64,000 nt of DNA from Sclerurus mexicanus (lineage: Eukaryota; Chordata; Aves; Passeriformes; Furnariidae), in the NCBI GenBank assembly GCA_013396755.1, contig VWZF01000445.1:178512-242511 (forward strand), given 5' to 3'. Below are positions 61,301 through 64,000 of this stretch, in pieces. The notes beneath the pieces were generated by a model. It was not told where the DNA came from, ran no database searches, and saw only the letters and a list, made by a program, of their open reading frames with translations. The first letter of the stretch is position 1, and the number at the start of each line of letters is the position of its first letter. The position numbers and the translations under genes were made by a program.

Positions 61301-63479
61301 TGTTATATAAGCATAGCTTTTAAATTTTATTTTCTTTTTTTTTTTAAAAATAAATGTAACTGTTTAATAATCACCAAAATGGCATTTAGGTTTTGCTTTT
61401 TTGTTTTGAAATATAAATACATGTTTCAGTTCTCTAGTCTAGCAAAAATATGCTATTTTAGTGGGCTCAGACACATCAATAAACATTTTAGATATTACCA
61501 CCATGTTTCCTTAAGTTATTAATTTGTTCCAGCACTCCTTCTTTTGGCAAGACACTGACTTGCATAAGCTGTTGGATCAGCTTTTCACTGATTTTGAACT
61601 CACTGATTTTTTGCTTCAGCAAAAAGAAAGAGCTGATTAAAAGAGTTTTTAGTTCAGAAATACTTCTACTCCTTCGGGAATTTGTCCATTAACTCCAGCA
61701 GGAATGAAGATGCTTAGCACTTTGCAGCATTGACTTGCTAAACCAGGGACGCTCCTGTCACCTTGTCCAGCTTCCACGGAGCTGTGCTGCTGCAGTGTCA
61801 TTCCCACTTGTCCTCTGTTTCTCACCTTTCTGTCTTTTTTCTTTAAGTGGAGGCATTGGCTTTCTTGGAAAGAGTTGCAAAACCTACCCCTCCTTCTGCC
61901 ACAAACGTCTTACAAGGTGTAATACAGCTAATTTCTCAGAAGTGTGCTTTTTCTTTTTAGTGGGCAAGTAAAATACTGTTAATCATTAGTGGGTGTTTAA
62001 GGTAAATGAAAGCCAACCTGATGAGCGAGTGATGCCCAGCAGGTAAATTCGTTGATTCTTTCAGTTGTTGTTAGTTGACGTTGCTTGCAGCAACGCCTTC
62101 CTTGCTTTGATTGCATAGAGTACTAGGAAAACAAGGAAAATATGTATTACAATTGTAATACCACAACACCTTAAGAAATTTCTACCTTGTTGGGATACAT
62201 TCTAAAGCAGTACTTGAATAGGAAAATGCAGTCCTCAGCAACAGGCACTGCAGCAAAGCAAACCTTGAAGTGCTCTTGAAAGCTCTCAGTGGTTTCTCTT
62301 ATAGAAGGTGTTGAATTTAACAACTGTAATAAGTGATTTACATTGCTCAGTCTCACATATATCAAACTTAGCTGCACAGCTGGCTCTGTGGGGTTTTGGA
62401 ATGCTTCTGTTCACCTTGGTAGATCCAGGTTTCAGATGGAAAATTTAAATTCTTTGAGAGTTCATGTGAAAACCTTGTGTCCCTGAAGCCAGGCTAAGCT
62501 GTGTTTCCAGAGTCTCAGGGGACAATTATTTTATGCTTTTTACTTCTGAAGATTTCAGTCTTAAGGTGAACTTGATTCCAGGCTTTAAACAGCCTTTAGA
62601 AGGATCCAGCCTACAAAGCAGGAGGCTAAAATTAGGATTTGATCCATTCTTGGCCAACAGCTCACTGTTAATGGCTGTTGAACGTGGTCAGCTGGAGGCA
62701 ACCCTGTCTCAAAAAGTTGCTACGTTAACAGTTGGTAGGAGCTGTGGAGGCAAAAGAGGGGAAATACAGCTCAAGACATATCAGATCACTTACAGCCTTG
62801 TCCTAAGCCTCCTTTGCTGACACTATTTGGGACAGACTCCTGAATTAAGTGGCTCCTTGCTATAACCCAGTGGGACTGTTCCTCTGTGCTTCCTTGGGTA
62901 AATGATTCAACTTCTCTTCACCTCTAGTTCCAGATCTAGACAAAGGGATAATGCCTCTTCTTCCAACTGTGTGCATATGACAGGCAAATCGGGATAGACT
63001 TCCAAAAATATTCAGACATCTTAAGATGCAAACTATCACATAATAGGGTTTTCAAAATACCACAGGTGTCTAACTTCTCAAATGGGGTTTTGACTCTTCT
63101 TGCAAATATAGATATGACTTCTTTTTGTTGTTTCATTTTCCTTTAAAAAATGAGACTACTTTTGTACAAGTTTTCCCCCAAATTTACATGCACAAGTGCA
63201 AGTAACACCTCCTTTTCAGTGGTCCACCATTGTTCCATACAGTTAGCTGACTTTTTAAGAGGTTAAAGATTAAGCACTTTAAGTACTTTAAATACTTTAG
63301 TTTACAACTTCCTTTCTTTTTGTCAAGTCTTGGTCACAAATGCATCTTTATAAAGGCATCTGGTTGATATGATTCAGAACACATTTTACAAAACCACTTG
63401 GCTCTGTGGAGAGACTTGATTTCTTTGTCAGCAAGAGTGCTTGACAGCCAAAACCCACATAATCTAAAAGGAGATGCAG
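58331..63479. other. non-coding, nothing convincing recognised
   Basis: There is no supported gene. ORFs reach 98 codons (61,226-61,522) and appear to be chance. A GC-richer patch at 58,780-59,200 is open in two plus frames without recognisable content. Confidence 0.45.
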
Positions 63480-63953
63480 AGACGGGATCTGACAGTCCAT
63501 CACAACAGACCTCTGGATTTAGCAAAGCCCTGTGCAGGAATCCTGCACTGGGCTCAGTGGTGGGGGCAGGCGCTCACTCAGGTGATGAAGGCATGTGATG
63601 AGCGTGCCAGACAACGTGAGGAAGGTGGCACGGGGAAGCCGTGGGCCGTGGCAGAGCCTGCTGCTCCCACATCTGTCCCTGAGAGATGCCTGTCCCAGCC
63701 CCCTGCCTGGGGAAGCCTGGCACCAGGCACAGCTGGTGGGTGTGAGGGGGAGTACCAAAACGACTCTTGGGATCGTCTGTGGGACTCGATGGGTCTGGCA
63801 GCACCTCAAGCAGATGTTTCTGGTCCCTGCTTTAGTAGGCTGAGCTGGAAAACAGCGCCAAGTCTGGGCTCAGCAAGTCTCTCCAAGCTGTACTGTGAGT
63901 GTGGCCAAATACTGTGGAAGCGGATTCACAGCGAATTCACAGAGAATCTTTGA
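63480..63953. other. GC-rich patch with a 159-codon plus ORF, possible exon or transcript
   Basis: Base composition rises well above the flanks from about 63,500 to 63,880. A plus ORF from ATG at 63,474 runs 159 codons to 63,953. Antisense frames of 96 and 76 codons overlap it. The deduced protein is rich in Ala, Gly, Pro and Trp with no domain I recognise. A donor-like TACTGTGAGT lies at about 63,891-63,900. It could be a non-coding exon, an unrecognised repeat or a chance ORF. Confidence 0.2.
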
Positions 63954-64000
63954 TGCAGCTTCATCTCAGACAACTGGATGAATCATGTTACCAGTGCTAA

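Noticed and set aside
1..64000. CRISPR arrays, bacterial operons, tRNA or rRNA genes, intact retroviral genes
   Set aside because: No regularly spaced direct repeats, ribosome-binding-site-led gene strings, cloverleaf sequences or intact polymerase/envelope frames were seen.

Overview
This looks like vertebrate nuclear DNA, most likely from a bird. The evidence is mainly repeats. Several copies end in the CR1 LINE 3' signature (tandem 'ACAGAATC'-type octamers next to 'GGTTGGAAGGGACC'). A second repeat family I associate with bird genomes lies near the left end, and there is one vertebrate-style CpG island in AT-rich DNA. I see no bacterial gene organisation, no CRISPR array, no tRNA or rRNA gene, and no intact long protein-coding ORF. 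Most long six-frame ORFs lie in repeats or in the CpG island.

Left third (1-15,000). A CpG island at about 14,050-14,790 marks a promoter and contains a four-copy 31-bp minisatellite. Just to its left, on the minus strand, is a short ATG-initiated coding segment ending in a splice-donor-like site (13,797-13,850). Further down the minus strand, at roughly 13-2 kb, several short open segments are flanked by acceptor-like and donor-like sites. The best is 57 nt at 2,005-2,061. I read this as the probable 5' part of a multi-exon minus-strand gene running leftward off the window. I do not recognise the protein, and the individual exons are weakly supported. This third also holds a perfect 60-bp tandem duplication, an old CR1 fragment, and a composite repeat with internal ~45-bp modules at 280-1,010.

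Middle and right (15,000-64,000). I find no convincing gene. There is a degenerate coding remnant on the minus strand at 20.1-20.7 kb (unidentified). There is a perfect 19-bp inverted repeat at 17.4 kb and a ~1 kb pyrimidine-rich block at 21.9-22.8 kb. CR1-lineage elements of different age and orientation lie at 24.6, 25.0, 29.0, 29.6-30.65, 32-32.9, 39.4-40.7 and 48.7-49.1 kb. The one at 39.4-40.7 kb is split by a (TCTA)n microsatellite. There is a 47-base assembly gap at 41,312-41,358. Two AT-rich stretches with clustered homeobox/SOX-like words (26.6-26.9 and 58.1-58.3 kb) have the look of conserved non-coding regulatory elements, which needs alignment to confirm. The right two-thirds reads as a gene desert or a very large intron.

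I did not find a new biological system. The most checkable oddities are the 60-bp duplication, the splice-donor-bearing hairpin, the four-copy minisatellite in the CpG island, the coding remnant at 20 kb, and the two enhancer-like blocks.
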